From contig JASSKH010000004.1 of the NCBI GenBank assembly GCA_031763025.1, positions 124,001-188,000 on the forward strand: a stretch of 64,000 nt of DNA, read 5' to 3'. The translations under genes were made by a program, and so were the position numbers. Shown here piece after piece: positions 44,571 through 57,140 of the stretch; within the stretch, counting starts at the first letter, position 1; every line of letters starts with the position of its first letter. Source of the DNA: Macrocystis pyrifera. Taxonomy: Eukaryota; Sar; Phaeophyceae; Laminariales; Laminariaceae. The notes beneath the pieces are model-generated. The model was not told the origin of the DNA and searched no databases. It worked only from the letters and a program-made list of their open reading frames with translations.

Positions 44571-46988
44571 TGTGGTTTTGCTGGCGATTTAAGCATCTAT
44601 ATGACTGGGTGTGCTCACTGGAAACCAGGTACCAGGTACCAAAGATGTTCCACCGACATCTTCGCCTCTGTCACCAGCTGACGAGCAGCAGCTAAAACCT
44701 GAGGTTCGTGTGGTAGTGGCGGCAGTGGTGGTGGTTGCTCCTGCTGGTTGTGGTGGTCGTGTCGATGGGTGTCAATATCTCGAAATTGTTCCAAGATCTG
44801 TTGCCGTCATCGTATTCCTGTAATATCCTTTGATATTGCTCCCAGGACGCCTACTAATAGACATGTTTGGAGAAAAACAACACCCCGGAACATCCTCAGA
44901 TGTATGATAGGTGGGTCGTCTTTCCACACAAGAAACAAATACCCCGGGACGAAAATTCCCCAGAGGGTGGGTCTCGCTTTTCGTTGTTGGAGCACCCCCC
45001 GGACGAACACACCAATGCACACATTGCCGCGGATCTCTCGCGCAGGAAACTACGATGTCGGGCCTAAACGACATCCACGAGAAAGCATTCACGAAGCAGA
45101 AAGAGGGCGGTTGGGGAATCCAGCGCGGTTCGCCGCCCGGGGAGAACACCCCCTCCGACACCCCCCTGCGGCACGGTCGAATTGAGAGAACTCCGCGCTC
45201 GAGTTCGTCCCCACTCGCATCACCGGGCCAAGGAAGCGTTCCCCGTATGAGATCCGGAAATGTTTTCGAATTCGAACAAATACAAACAAACCTACGGCAA
45301 CGACAGCAACACCAAGGTTGACGGAAGTCATGCCTTGGATTCATGCCAACACACCGTGGGCCGGCCAAATGAGAAACCGGAAAACTAACACCCCGTTGCG
45401 AATTCGAGTGTAGAGGAGCGGGAAAAAAGGAAAGCAACTCAGCCCGGGGCGTTACCAAAGTTTCTGTGCGTCTCCGGCAGCTGTATTGTTTCCCCGGCAC
45501 TCTCGCAGAGGGTATTGCGGTATATAAAATAAGCATGATTTCTGTTCTAATATGCATCTCTCAGCCACGAAAGCGATATCCCAACACCATTGCACAATTA
45601 TACGTAGGGTTACACTGAATGCACTCGATTCAACACCCTTAGGGGAAAAACCCCGACACCCCATTATCCGTTTTCGAGGGGTGGTATACCGAAGCCTTGT
45701 AAACGCCTGCTGTTGAAAAAAAAAAACTGAATCCGTCCGAGAATTCCTCCCCAATGGTCAGTTTTTCATGTTTCGTATGGCCTCATGTTTGGGATGTTGT
45801 GGTTGTTGTTGGCCTATACTAAAGTGGGCAAAATCCGCGTGTTTTTGCTGTGCCACACCTGTAACTTGTATTCTTATGTTTTGTTTGCAACTAATGATAT
45901 ATATATTTTTGTTTGTGTTTGTTTGGAGTCATTGATATCCTACAGGTATGGTGAGAACATTTGTGGAATGCTGTTTCTGCCCCACACTGGTTCCGAGCGA
46001 TGCTTAAAAAAAACGTGGCAGCAGTACTAAAGGGGTTACTACTGTAGAAGGACGATGGAAATAAGGAGCGTGACCTACGCTCCTAGCCCATCAGGCTCTA
46101 CACATATACTAAATGCGTGTCCAACGGAATAACCACCAACGCAGGAATTTATTGCAGTTAGGACTATGACTACTTCGAGGCGTCCGCCACGCTCCTCATT
46201 CCAATTCTTCTCTTGCAGTATTTACCCTGTTAATGCCACTTATTATATACCAGGTAGTCTACTTCAATACCTTGTATTGCGGACCCTGGAGAGAGCCAAC
46301 CTATCAAACTATGGAGCGTCGAAATTGATCTAGGTAATGGTCGAACTATTAAGACAGGCCAACTTAAAGCACGAAATTTTCAAAGCAGTCATACACATGG
46401 ACCCTGACTACATGCATGTTTTCCACTGCTGCCTTCGTGCGGGTGGGCAAGATTACCAGAGATCGTTTTATCGGCGCAACTATCACATGGATGGGTGATC
46501 TGTTTGAAACAAGTAGTGCCATGAGCTGAAATTCAGGAAGCATTGCAACAGTCTCGTCTCATTGGGCCAAGCCTCTGGCGGCATGAAAAATATTTGTATT
46601 ATCACATAATAATATCTGAAGCATGATGTGGTCGTGGTGATATGCTAATACGCGGATGGGAGAAAAGTGGTGATCTCCTTTCCCTCAAATACGAAAGACC
46701 TGACTATCTCTTTTTTCTCGTCTGCAAATACGCTTTCGGTCTCGTATATGGTAGGTAACTTCTCATGCCGCCTGTAGTTGCTCCTGCCGATCTCCGCCCC
46801 CAAGAGATGTGTTCTGCCATGTGCTTATCAAGCCTCTTCATTTCATTTATATTTCCAGCCTCCCGTATTCGCTTGCGCACTACTTGCTTCACGCCTGCGG
46901 CCCTACCACCGTGGATCCATTTTCCCCCGATTCACGAGACTGATGCTGTATTATTCACGAGTGCATTACTTCTGTAGCTGTCACCCCA
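44571..46988. other. Unassigned; overlapping open frames at 44.77-45.56 kb
   Basis: A 261-codon minus frame (44772-45557) and a 136-codon plus frame (44911-45321) overlap. Neither shows a known domain. The DNA here is more G/C rich than its surroundings and may be an old repeat. The remainder shows nothing recognised. Confidence 0.3.
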
Positions 46989-46989
46989 A

Positions 46990-47011
46990 GCAATATATAT
47001 ATATATATATT
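46990..47011. repeat. AT dinucleotide microsatellite
   Basis: About ten AT units in a row. Confidence 0.85.
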
Positions 47012-48345
47012 TCGCAGGCCAAATACGTCGTATGCATGTGACTATTTTTATTAATTGTATGATCATCTATCTGACAGCAGTGCGTACTGTTTATTCCAAT
47101 CATATGCTCCACATATACCACGGTAACAACGGCTTAAACCGTGGCAGGTGCATCACTCAGACATAAAACCTTGACTTGGAACTACTGTATCAACAGCAAG
47201 TACTAACCATAAAAAAAGATAGAAAACGGAACCTACTTCAATAGTACTGGATATGCTACAAGCTACCTGCTGCTGAAGGGACATACCGGCAATACATATA
47301 TATACTTGGTACATGATACTGAATGTTGCGCTTGAAGACATTACTTGAAAACATGAGCATAACAGTACTAGTTATACGGACCCGTAATGGGCAATTGCAT
47401 GCAGAATACTACAGTACATACAACAGTGTGTATATGGTTCTGCTGTATAGAGAATGGTGCTCACGGCTCCGTACATCGGACCAAACCACAGGATGTTTGT
47501 TCGTGTCGCCACGGTGGCACGCTCAGGTCCCTTCAGCTCCTTTCATCCCCTACTTGTGGAAATCGACATCATTTCAATAAAAAAAAGCTACAGTTACAAA
47601 ACGAGACTGTCAGGTTTCGGACCAATGGAAGGCTGAGGGTGACTTGAGGCAAAGCAGAAATCACTCTGGAAACTATGCGAATCGCTTTCTGGCTTATCGG
47701 CGTGGTGAGCGGTGCTCGGGCCTGCGGATCTATGGCGGCCCCACAAGGTAAGAGGGTTACCAGGGTCGTAAGACATGTCGCCTGCCAAAATTTGGTGGTA
47801 TCCGGTGCACTGTGTGTCGAGAGCTGGTGTGGGCGTGTTCTAGTGACCGACAACCCTGGTTAGACCGCCTCTTGAGCCCGTGGCTAAGGCGTCCTACCCC
47901 TGTGCTCGTCTCACAGACCGCGCAACTTACCACATAAAGGCTTGACCTCACCGCCGTGTTGTTTGAAGGTGATTCCCCCCCCGCAGCGTCGCAAACGAGC
48001 ATGTATAAGTCGACTTTGGGCCCAAAAGGTCTGAGATTGGTCCGAAATCTGGACCGGAGGGGTGGCCAGGGTTATCGAGGCGTACTTGTACAAGTATCCA
48101 CGCTGCACACACAACACAAACACACACACCACCAACCACGGCAATCACTGTCGCTGCCCTGATGTGTGGTCCATCACCTGCGGTGGAATTGGCGCACGAG
48201 GTGCCGTACAGCAGTAGAAATCCATGTTTTGGTTATGCAGGTCTGGTAAGGTAACACTGTGCTTAGGACCCACCCCTGCGAAGACAGGGCCATATGTACC
48301 CGTTTTGAGTCCCGCCGTTCTCTTTGGCTTTGGCATACTCGGCCA
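47012..48345. other. Unassigned sequence
   Basis: No gene or array recognised. 48030-48080 carries gaaatctggaccggagggg, loosely like repeat X wording. Confidence 0.35.
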
Positions 48346-48349
48346 AATG

Positions 48350-49150
48350 TCTCGCAGCCCAAGGTAGCTGACATCCAGACGAATCTGTAGACCTAAGAAA
48401 AATGGAGGTAAACCAACGCTGCGGGCCTGGATGGACCAATACCGTAAACCCTTCATGCCAGAAAAAACGTCTTATATCGTTAAAAAAACGTGATTTTTGT
48501 ACCAGTTTCAGTATGTGCACGCTCCCCGACTGGTAAGGAAGCTTGCTGGATTCACCCGTATTGGGGGCAGCTATTCTTCTATGGTTTTTCCCGTTGGGCA
48601 GAACGCCTACTCCATAGAACATGGTAATTTATACGTAGACGATTCTGTAGGTCTCTCTTGAGCCTTGCAGCCCAAGGTAGCGGTGCGGTTTGATCCAATG
48701 ACGTAAACCTAGAATGCTCCAAAAAATGTCGTCTTCCCTTGAAAAAAAAAATGTTTTTGTACCATTTTTAGTATGCGCAGGCTAGCCTACCGGTCAGAAA
48801 GGTTGTCGGAACCACCCGTATTGGGGGCAGCCATTCTTCTATGGTTTTTTTTTCTTCCCGTTGGACAGAACGCCTACTCCATAGAACATGGTAATTTACA
48901 CGTAGATGATTCTGTAGGCCTCTCTTGAGTCTTGCAGCCCAAGGTAGCGGAGCGGTTTGATCCGATGACGTACCTAGAATGCTCGAAAAAATGTCGTAAA
49001 AAAATCCTTGAAAAAATGATGTTTTTGTACCATTTTTAGTATGCGCAGGCTAGCCTACCGGTAAGAAAGCTTGTCGGAACCACCCGTAACGGGGGCAACC
49101 ATTCAATGTTTGTTCGTCTTGGACAGAACGCCTACTCCATAAAATATGGC
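48350..49150 (+). repeat. Three tandem copies of a ~265-310-bp unit
   Basis: Landmarks recur in order: gcagcccaaggtagc at about 48354, 48668 and 48935; tttttgtaccatttttagta; cacccgtattgggggcag; and cagaacgcctactccatag at about 48600, 48866 and 49125. Copies 2 and 3 are closer to each other than to copy 1. Confidence 0.85.
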
Positions 49151-50380
49151 TGAATTCCGGACGGATCCATGAACCCGATGCCCATGTTATTGCATTATCC
49201 TGCAATGAAGAAAAATACAGTACCACATACCTACTGCTGTTTATAAACGGCCTTTTCCACCATTCAAACGGTGCTGTGGTACCGTTATTTGCATGTGCAA
49301 GCTTGCCCACCTGTTGCAAAACAAAAGAACGTCAGGTGCACCCGCTTTTGCGCTGCTGTTCATCGTGATCTCGATACAGTGCTCACAAGGTCAGGGATGG
49401 GATATAGATGACGTGAAGACGGTCCTATCAATAGCCCTCAAGTATACTTGCATTATGATGTTGTCAAGAAAACACCAAAACCGTGAGTGTGACATACTGC
49501 AAACACCGGCGTAGCGTTCAATAACAAAACCGCCTTTTCTTGTGCTGTGGGGATCATACGCAGGCGCGCACACAGCGCCTGTTCCGGTGAATGCTTCGGC
49601 GATGGATCTTCCTGCGATGTCGTGCGCTCAGCCACGACCGAGTCACTGGCGCAAGCAGGAAGAAGTTGAACGTGACCTGGGGCTCGAGGAGCAGGCCGTC
49701 AGCAAGTATTTTAGGAATTTGTGCGGAGGCACGCATGGCAGGAAGAATTACGACGAGGCCGTTTCGCTCCCGCGGCATCAATAATAAAAAAAAGCATTCT
49801 TATTTCTCGTCCTGGGGGGGGGTGTGCATGGTGTACTACCAACACATGAACGCTTTGCTTTGCTCGCACCGCAAACATGTTGTAAACAATTTAACTTTTC
49901 GACTTGATTAGTTTTCGTGTGTCGCGGATGCCATTGCCAATAACTAAGCGTATCCCTTTTTATTTGGCTACGGAAACAAGAAGGAACGTGTTCGTCGCTA
50001 AGCCCAAACACCAAAACCTTGTCAGACAATCGGAAAATTACAGCAAGTTTTAGCCCTGGCGTCCAAACTAGACCCTGCTCGCTCACCCGCCTAACTACCA
50101 CCCACGAAAAAAATCCATCGATTTCAAAGGACAAAACAACTTCAGATATAGCGCATGCGTTCGTACCACCAAAGCGCCAGCATCCGTTCTACGAGCAAAC
50201 TCCATCTTACAACAAACATCTCCATTGCGCCCAGCAGTAACTGAACATAGGCACACACTGCTTCTCCCTAACCCAAGACACAATGTGCTCAGACACAATG
50301 TACTGCGGCGAATCTGGAATTATTACTCGCAACGAAGTACAACACGTTTTCGTCTGCGCTGCATCTCTGCTTGTGGTGCT
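49151..50380. other. Unassigned sequence
   Basis: Short open frames (for example 49542-49784, plus, 80 codons) without recognisable domains. Confidence 0.35.
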
Positions 50381-50389
50381 CGAAAACGC

Positions 50390-51225
50390 CAGTGGGGGGG
50401 GAGGTTCGGGGGGGGGGGGACGAGGATACCCTCCACCCCACCCCCCCGAAAAAAACAAATTAAAACGCCTATTGAGATTCTTCATCACTTCTGCCTAAAC
50501 AACGCCAGCACGACCTCCTGGGGAACAACCTCCGTCATGCCGGGTGGGGATGTTTGGGGCGGGGGCGGGGGGGGGGGGGCACGAGAGTGGACCCCCCTCA
50601 TAAAGAAAACATGCTCGCTCAATCAGATTCTCAATCACTCATGCCTAAGCAACGCCAGGGGGGGGGGGTATCTGGGGGGGAAGGAGGGGAGAGGTGTACT
50701 CATTTTCTGTTCGCCTCACATCAATTGAACACTGACCACTCCTCCCTTCCGAGACGGAGCACCGTTCATGCTCGTAATAAAGCCACCACCACCAGCAGTT
50801 GGGGCGCTCACTACGTTTTCTTGACTATAATTCATAGGTACCTTTTGCTCATCTTACCCCCTTGCTGTTTCGCCGTCTGCGGCCATCGTCTCTCTCCCTA
50901 CAATACAGGTCCTTTAGTCACTGCTATCTAGTGTACCCAATGTAAAAGCGACGAGGGTATAGCCCCTACCCCCCCCCCCCCCCCCAAGAAAAACCCCCCT
51001 ACACTTTCTTCATCAATTCTGTCCAAGTAACGCCAGCGCAACCTCATTGGGAACACCCTTCGTGTGCTCGGGCGGGAGTGTTTGTAGGAGGGGGGGCGAC
51101 GAGGGTAGACCCCCTCAAAAACAAAAATTACTAGCCTAACGAGATTATTCTCTTGTGCCTAAGCAACGCCAGCACAACCTCCTTGGGAATACCCTCCATG
51201 CCGTCCCCACTAAATATCCCCATCA
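50390..51225. repeat. G/C-rich tandem array with poly-G and poly-C tracts
   Basis: About four diverged units carry gagattcttcatcact, gcctaagcaacgccagcac, aacctccttgggaacacc, a poly-G tract, and gacgagggtagaccccc followed by a polyA/C stretch. Recognisable starts lie near 50450, 50590, 50975 and 51115. The second and third are separated by the LINE-2 fragment. Confidence 0.7.
50690..50940 (-). mobile_element. LINE-2 3' fragment, second copy
   Basis: Matches the 3' end of the element at 9.64-10.46 kb, for example cgagacggagcaccgttc (50749 against 9693) and gggcgctcactacgttttc. On the minus strand NGAPSRKGGVV parallels NGAPSRKGCVV. It also carries tgagtac next to G-rich DNA on the 3' side. The 5' break, near 50955, joins cgacgaggg, the sequence that directly follows the poly-G tract in the other array units. 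Frameshifts and stops make it inactive. Confidence 0.8.
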
Positions 51226-51230
51226 TGCGC

Positions 51231-51737
51231 TTCAAGCACCGGCCACGCCTGCATTGATTGCCGGCACCCCTGCACCCAATCCCACCAGCCGCGTTGTACT
51301 TCAAATAACTTCTCACGGTGCGTGCGAGGATGTAGGGCACAACGTCATCACCTCCGCGCTTTTTCTGGTGCTCGAAATTGGCCTGCACACGGGCCGGACG
51401 GCGGATGGGGGGTGGGGAGGGGGGGGGGGGTGGGGGAGGGGGGTGCACTCATTATCATGCATGGCCATAGTATGACGAGGGGGGTACTCAATATCATGCA
51501 TGCCCGTAGTCGTATGACCATACACCCTCGCATCCCTACAATGCCGGTACGGAGCGCGTCGGGTTTCCAACGACCAGGCAGACGGTGCTTGCACCAAGCG
51601 CCAAGCGCCGTGAGGTGTTGGGCAAGTCGCATGAAGGGTGAGCTGCATCCTACTAACAACCGCTTGAGAGGCGGATTTTCTTGCATATTGGTCACAGCAT
51701 CAATGCATTTATGGAATTTCTGGTGTGGCCACCTCGA
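51231..51737. other. Unassigned sequence with G-rich tract
   Basis: A G-rich tract (51404-51441) and reiterated atcatgcatg wording (51450-51505). No gene recognised. Confidence 0.4.
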
Positions 51738-51942
51738 TAGACTATAGCAAATAGGACCTGCGGTACGCCCAAAAAACTATACATTTTCATCTTTGTACTA
51801 TTACGGGGGTCCATAGTTAACGGGACCAAATTTTGTTAGTAAGAATAGGTAAATATATAGGTTTTTGTGTATACCATAGGTCCTATTAACTATGGACCCC
51901 GTAATAACAATATTTCGTTCTATTTACTCTAGGTCCCCCGTA
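51738..51942 (-). mobile_element. MITE, outer copy interrupted by another MITE
   Basis: The left part (51738-51800) has actatagcaaataggacctg and resembles the start of the copy at 52612. The right part (51905-51942) has caatatttcgttctatttac and ends ggtcccccgta. Together they form one ~100-bp element split by the copy at 51801-51904. Confidence 0.7.
51801..51904 (+). mobile_element. MITE, inner copy, TA target duplication
   Basis: Ends ttacgggggtccatagttaa and ttaactatggaccccgtaa are perfect inverted repeats over about 19 bases. TA lies on both sides (51799-51800 and 51905-51906). The core ggtaaatatataggtttttg matches the 18.5 kb copy. It appears to be the youngest copy in the window. Confidence 0.88.
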
Positions 51943-52146
51943 CTGACTCGACACTGCGGCGCACTATGCTCCCCTCTTGTAGTGTCATGCGTGTACTACT
52001 GCTGTACAATACGACAGATCATCGATCCCTACTTCCTGATCGACATACATGAGAACTGATCTGTTACGAATCTTGTATGGTATAGATGACGTCCGCGGCA
52101 GCTCGTTACAAGAGAGGCACGAGGCGTGCAATTTGAATGAACTAGT

Positions 52147-52252
52147 ATACGGGGGGCCATAGTAAACAGGACCAACGGTACACACAACAATTTATGTATT
52201 TACCTGTTTTGAATAAAAAAAATTGGTCCTATTTTTTATGGGTCCCTCGTAA
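52147..52252 (-). mobile_element. MITE, copy in reverse orientation
   Basis: Begins tacggggggccatagtaaac and ends tttttatgggtccctcgtaa, with TA flanks. The reversed core agtaaaa/aggtaaataca matches copies 1-3. Confidence 0.8.
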
Positions 52253-52611
52253 TAACACGACTACTGCTGATACTAGTAAAATCTGCGCCAACTAAAAAAA
52301 ATGTATACACAGATCCCGCACAGCACCTTACAACGGAAGATTAGGTCAGTCAAATATATGCCGCAGACCATGAACTACTGCTGTTGCACACCGTGCAAGG
52401 TGTTTGTACAAGCACGGTTTTCAACACGGCGGTCTCTTGTGTTTCGGGCCATTTGCGTACGTACGTACGTACACGTCTCTGCTCCTGGTATAATAGACCA
52501 CTACACAAAAAAAAGCCTGGGGGAAAAAGCGCGTAATAAAACAAGGTCGATCGATATACATTTCCCCAGTCATATTTATTTTTCTCTGCTGCAAGGCAGG
52601 TAATCTATTAT

Positions 52612-52716
52612 TTACGGGCGACCATAGTAAATAGCACCTGTGGTGCAGACAAAAACCTACATATTGATCTATTTTTTCTGACAATATTTGGTCCTGTTTA
52701 CTATGGGCCCCCGTAA
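52612..52716 (-). mobile_element. MITE, reverse orientation
   Basis: Begins ttacgggcgaccatagtaaa and ends tttactatgggcccccgtaa. The reversed core (caaatattgtcagaaaaaat) matches the 7.1 kb copy closely. Confidence 0.85.
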
Positions 52717-55700
52717 TAGAACCAACACCACACAAGACAGTGAGCAAATACCAGTGGTGTGATCATTGTTCCGTCCCACCCTACGGCGGAACCTACGTAC
52801 GACGAGGCATCGACCACGCACCTCAATGTCTAGCTACCCCAGAGATGATGTCCACCTGCTGGCGGCTGCAAGTGCCGGCACTCGGCCGGGAATCCTTCCT
52901 CTGCTTCTGCAGCGGCGTCTCACAAAGGCGGTCGCCAGCTTGTTCCTTGGCACTTGTTTGTGTTCCTCCGCCATCTCCTCCCAGAGTGTTGGGGCCGGTA
53001 TCCCAATCATCGGCACCCTCCTTGCTGGATGTGAACACGCTGACTATGGCTCCGAGTACCATGTACCCTTCTCTCGACCTTGCATCCTCGTATCTGCTGC
53101 TCCAGGAGAGGCAACTTCACCCGAAAGAGAAGCCGGGAACCATCCTCGACCTTGCTGCGCTTAGACGGTGGCTGCTGTCTATCGGCCATGGTCACGAAAT
53201 CTGATGATAGAGTGGCTATTTGCTTGGTGGATTCAAAGCGCTGTGCGAGTACGAGTATCTCTCTTGCCACCGTGTGTTGTTTCTATGGGTATGATGGGGA
53301 CGGCGTGCATCGTGTTCGCTCTCGTACTGCTGTACTGCTGTACGAACCAGGTATATCGTGCATAATCGCCCACTCTATTTCCTAGTCGATTTTATTTTTT
53401 TACGTGATTTCTAGCGGGAGTACTTTTGCGATACGTATTATTTTTTTTGGGCGAATAGACCGGTCGGAATAATCACGCCGTTCCTTTAAAAACCCGGGGT
53501 CGTCCTTTTACCGGCCAGATCGGATTCCTGAGCGTGCCACCGGGACGGAAAATCACTTCGGATTAATGTATACGTGATCAACAAGAAGCGCGTAGGCGTT
53601 TCGGCAAAAAGTGCATACGACTATAGGGAATATACAGTACATATACTACCATGTATTAGATTTGCAGCCAAAATCCGTAATTTCAAGTTTCACAAAAATG
53701 GAGGCAAACGCGCAAGAACCCACAGCTTATTAGCTGTTTTCGCCCATTTTCAGGCCGAATAACTTACTACTGTTTTGCACAATTTCTGACTTGGTACAGT
53801 ATGTATGTATATACATCCCAGGAGCGTGGCAATAACAATTGAGCGTATCCGCCTGGAGAACATCAATAGTTTAGTGAAGGCCGCGATTTCATCGCGCTAC
53901 AGCAGTATAGTATTACAGTAGTAACAGCAATAATAGGCTCCCAAAAAAATATACCAACGATTTTGGGGGTTTTTTTGTGGGTGTCTAGCAACTTCGAGTA
54001 CACGAAAACATATGGTGAGTCGTTTCTACAGCATGCTGCAGTAGCTGCCTACGCTTACTGGTGTCTAGCGCACCCGGCGACCTCATACCCTATCAGAAGC
54101 GTCCATCGAGTTCACGGACTGTAGGTTCCTGTGATGAGGTATAGTTGCCGCAAGTGAAGCGCAACGGTTCAGTTACGGGTGTTTTTTTTTTCTTCTTGGT
54201 TTGTGCATCTCAAATTTCGACTATTAATATTAAATAATACTGATTACTGCAGCACCGCCGAGTCGAGGTTAGCGTCATGTAGACCTCTGTTGAGAACATA
54301 ACATAAGCCAATCTGAACATAATCGTAAGCTGCTGTGATGAAACAATCTTAGTACACACCCCGCTGTCTGACAGGAACGAACCAGCCGGAGGTGGAAACG
54401 CGGCGTGTCAAAACGTATAGAAAATAGAATCATCTGAAAACCCGGGGATGGAGGGTGGATAAGATCTTCCGTCGCCTTAGGAGTAGGTTATGACGACTCA
54501 CAAATACGTAGCACGGGTTGAAACTTGAAGGCGCGAATCGGCCCGAAATGTGCCGTAAAGACACTACTGTAGAAGAAACATACATCAAAGTGGGCGGGAA
54601 GAATTTGGCGACAGTTGGTTGTCATGCACGAAACAACAGCGACCGATGCACACCAAATAAAGCAAACCACGCTACTGCGGGTCTTTCACCCCAGTCCAGT
54701 CGTCACGGCAGCAAGCTGCCACGTGCATACGAGAGAATGGTCTTCCTGCGCATCGATATCCCGGAAGTATTTCACAATGGGTTGCCTCAACTCTGTTGAT
54801 TCCCCGCCTGTGAGTTTAGGGTGCGTGTAGCATGTGCGGGTATCACATATATGGGATACAGCAACTACGTCAAAGTTGAAACGAGGCCTGCGACATTGTT
54901 CTGCCGCATGCATATCTACTCTATGCACCTATATTGTTGTCGATTGGGGAGCACTAGAGGGCACCACCATATTAGAAGTACCGGGTATTATATACCAGGT
55001 GCCTGGTATAATGATATTTTCCACAAGAGTGGTGCTCTGTAGATGCGGCGCTCCGGCAGTTGCCAGTATGTTTCCGTTTCCAATACACACAAGCAAGCAC
55101 TCTCTTGTAGAGTAGTAACTACCTTGTCAACGTGAGACATAGTTCTTGAGGTACATCATATAAATTCGGGTAAACATGAAAAAAGGACATCCGAAAACGG
55201 ATATCGCCTTCATCCAAGGTTACATCTAAGGTTATAGAAAAAAATGTGATAAACTACTGTATGTACTCTACTTCGCATGGCAATTCCGTAAGGGATGAAG
55301 TGTTGCTGGTGCGGGACGCAGAGGTGGACTTTGAGCTCAAAGGTGTAATGCACGTGTATTTCCCTGATTGCAGGTTTAGAACCGACTGAGGAACTACCAG
55401 AATTGCTAGAGTGTTGATACCTTACTCACGGTTCACAATTCACCTCAAATTCTAAACGGATTGAAAACCCATTCCAGTGTGCTTGCTACATCGAAAGAAT
55501 ACGCAATACGGGATAGGGCAAGCAAACAGGGAGTGAAAAAAAGCCGCCCTAACCACCCACTAATGGATGGGGTTTTTTGTGGATCCATCATGTGCCACCA
55601 TATGCATTGTCCACTGTTCTCGTTTATGCTCTGTCAGTCTACCACTCAACTGACTTTGAGACATGCCCCAAAATCAACGTATACTATTGTTCTGCTCTAT

Positions 55701-57098
55701 GTAATGATGGACAATCATCAAGACTTGCCCACGTCAGGACGCCTGTGCGGGTTGCTCCGGGGGGGGCACCTACGTTGCCCTCGCACCAACCGGGGGGGGC
55801 TGGGCCGCGGCATCTGAAGCCAGTGGTATAACACTACTGTATGTCTGTATGTGTACTGACTGACAGTTCCAAGGCCCGATCCTACTAATCGACTTATATC
55901 ATCACCGCCCCCCCCCGGTTGCTGTTGTTGTAGATGATTTGCGCACATGCGTCGAACAAAATACTACGGGTTTGACTCACATGTTCGCGTGAGCAAGAGG
56001 CCTTGAGTCTCTTCCGCTGATGGTATACACGAATGTATTCACAGGTTGTATATGACCTGGTACTGCAGTCGTATCGGGCACCTGTTACAATAGTTGTCAG
56101 TACGAGACCTGCTACGATTTATTACGTGTGGCCCATCCAAGTACGTGGCCGTACCAACACCCGGTACAGAGTATGTACTGGTATATAACAAACACGAGTT
56201 TTTCAGTACATATGCACGCCTCGTAAATACAGTGACCGGAAAAACAAACAAAATGTTAGAATGGGCAAGATATAAAGTTCCTCGTTCAACCGTCGACCCA
56301 GGCAGGTATTAATAGTGACAATTTCAGCCACAAAATTAAATATCAGCAATCTCGTAGAGGCTGGGTGGAACCGAGAACGAATCCAGAACAATAATCCGCC
56401 ATGCACAAAACGTTTAGATGCGCAGCTGTCTGGAGTTTTGGGGGAGGTTTATGGCCTTCCAAAATTATCCTGTGCCTTTCCAGTCGTAGTCTAACTCGGT
56501 AAATAAATGGCGGAGGGTGTAAGGGGATCGAACGGATAAACGAAGTGCTGAACAAATGTCGTTCGGCCGAAATATTGTGTTTCACGATTTGTAGGAGTTT
56601 AGACCGAGGCCACAGGTATCTGTGAACCACCTGGGTGTCATGGTAGTTATTTTGTAGTTGAGTTGCAGCAGTGTGTGTTTACTACTAATAAGTAGGTGTT
56701 TTAAACGCGGACGATCTGTTATTTGTGCTAGTACGAATATGACACCCAGCACACGGATCGCCAGTAAACAAGAAGGAAGGGGCGACAGAGCGACACCAGT
56801 GGAGTGGAGATGAAACCTGGTCGCGGTTTAGAGTTTAAGAGTAGAAGGTAGTGCAAACTTTAATGCGAGGAAATGAGCTAGGACATCGGATGGAGTGATT
56901 TATGATAACCCTTTTGTCGCTACACTGTAATGTAGTATCGTTTAGTGACCTAGAAGAAGATACTTGGGGAGTTACAATAGCTGCTGCACGTAATCACTCG
57001 GCAGGAAATCGCAGTGACAGAAGCAAAGCATCAGCACAGCAATCGGTAGCAGCAGAAGCAACAGCTCCTGCAGCCGTAGTAGCGACGCGCACGCAACG

Positions 57099-57099
<1 letters not shown>
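52717..57099. other. Long stretch without recognisable genes
   Basis: Overlapping open frames at 52740-53204 (plus) and 53007-53270 (minus, including DRQQPPSKRSKVEDGSRLL) have no known domain. Reiterated ctgctgtac and taccaggta-type palindromes occur (53330, 54980, 56050). A T10 run lies near 54181. Nothing else is identified. Confidence 0.35.

Positions 57100-57139
<40 letters not shown>
57100..57139 (+). repeat. G40 homopolymer
   Basis: Forty consecutive G between acgcaacgc and tatacagaac, the longest homopolymer in the window. A shorter G run follows near 57256-57268. Confidence 0.85.

Positions 57140-57140
<1 letters not shown>

Noticed and set aside
44772..45557. 261-codon minus-strand open frame
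   Set aside because: Overlaps other long frames on the opposite strand, begins in no clear context and shows no known domain; base composition probably explains it.
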